Below are positions 63,788-64,000 of a stretch of 64,000 nt of DNA, piece by piece. Both the position numbers and the translations under genes were made by a program. Below the pieces are notes generated by a model, which worked only from the letters and a program-made list of their open reading frames with translations, ran no database searches and was not told where the DNA came from. The stretch is from Roseateles terrae (GTDB taxonomy: Bacteria; Pseudomonadota; Gammaproteobacteria; Burkholderiales; Burkholderiaceae_C). The DNA is taken from contig NZ_JACHXO010000002.1 in NCBI RefSeq assembly GCF_014192155.1, positions 124,001 to 188,000 of the forward strand. Direction: 5' to 3'. Position 1 is the stretch's first letter; the number at the start of each line of letters is the position of its first letter.

Positions 63788-64000
63788 TGCCGGCTGACGC
63801 CTGGACGTGGTCCCCCGCTGAGCGCGTGCGGCGGTCGTTCGAGGGCCAGCACCTCGCGACGCACACCGGCGGGTCTCCACCGGCATGGATGGCGGGCGAC
63901 TCGCGCTTCCCGGGCGCCGCTCGCGCCGCTGGCCAGCCACTGGCGGCGTCCTTCTGCGGCTCGTCGCACCGGCGTGGCTGCCGCCGCTCGGGACCTTCAC

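Noticed and set aside
62018-64000. 660-codon open frame on the minus strand
   Set aside because: It is the antisense shadow of the DUF853 ATPase gene, has the His/Gln/Arg/Gly-rich composition typical of such shadows in GC-rich DNA, and shows no domain.
63788-64000. Possible start of a further plus-strand gene at the right edge
   Set aside because: Two frames are open to the edge (ATG 63787 and ATG 63885), but both are too short and too compositionally biased to support a call.

Overview
The window reads as chromosomal DNA of a high-GC (about two thirds G+C by eye) betaproteobacterium of the order Burkholderiales, most likely near Roseateles/Mitsuaria/Rubrivivax. The order is supported by the order of the housekeeping block rng-maf-rlmH-rsfS-nadD-hemF-(acyltransferase)-purD-yebC, by the tolB-pal-cpoB block, and by the makeup of the aerobic phenylacetate operon. 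The genus is a guess. No insertion sequence, prophage or CRISPR array was seen.

Layout. (1) 1-6.5 kb: a DUF3224 fragment, a frameshifted methyltransferase, a small membrane protein, a divergent MFS/AraC pair, and the NAD genes nadA and nadB facing each other across a ComFB-like gene. (2) 6.6-17.1 kb, minus strand: a tightly overlapping phenylacetate operon paaG-paaI-paaK-paaABCDE-paaR-(ABC substrate-binding protein)-paaZ. It is preceded by a perfect 16-bp palindrome placed next to the -10 of its promoter, a probable PaaR operator. paaF, paaH and paaJ are not here. (3) 17.3-23.2 kb: a PfkB-like sugar kinase with an altered active-site loop, moaA-mobA-GNAT with a tandem repeat across the mobA stop, a YceI-like lipoprotein, an Mpo1-like membrane protein and a CBS protein. 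(4) 23.3-31.5 kb: a large PKD/NHL lipoprotein, an SDR/LysR divergent pair, a GH19 cell-wall hydrolase overlapping a gene for an exported Cys-rich protein (an effector/immunity-like pair), a DJ-1/PfpI protein and a nitroreductase.

(5) 31.5-44.7 kb, minus strand: a selenium island. It holds the selenocysteine-containing formate dehydrogenase-N (fdnGHI) with an in-frame UGA at residue 196, then fdhE, selA, selB and the selenocysteine tRNA gene selC, followed by a phosphonate-type ABC transporter of the kind proposed to import selenate. Source of selenium, insertion machinery and selenoprotein are therefore adjacent. selD is not in the window. Between selC and the transporter lies about 350 bp of unusual non-coding DNA with a long hairpin and roughly 55-bp repeats. 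(6) 45-50.8 kb: the Fe-S carrier Mrp/ApbC, three tRNA-Lys genes with a clear terminator and promoters, tcdA, and cpoB-pal-tolB without tolQRA. (7) 51.3-53.3 kb: a diverged Bug-type binding protein and a HEPN/MNT toxin-antitoxin-like pair whose MNT partner carries an N-terminal winged helix. (8) 53.4-63.8 kb: the housekeeping block listed above, including an RsfS with a long histone-H1-like Lys/Ala tail, ending in a HerA-like DUF853 ATPase.

Functions are inferred from recognisable motifs and family knowledge; no database search was run. Start codons were moved inward from the longest open frame where a ribosome binding site, signal peptide or neighbouring gene argued for it.
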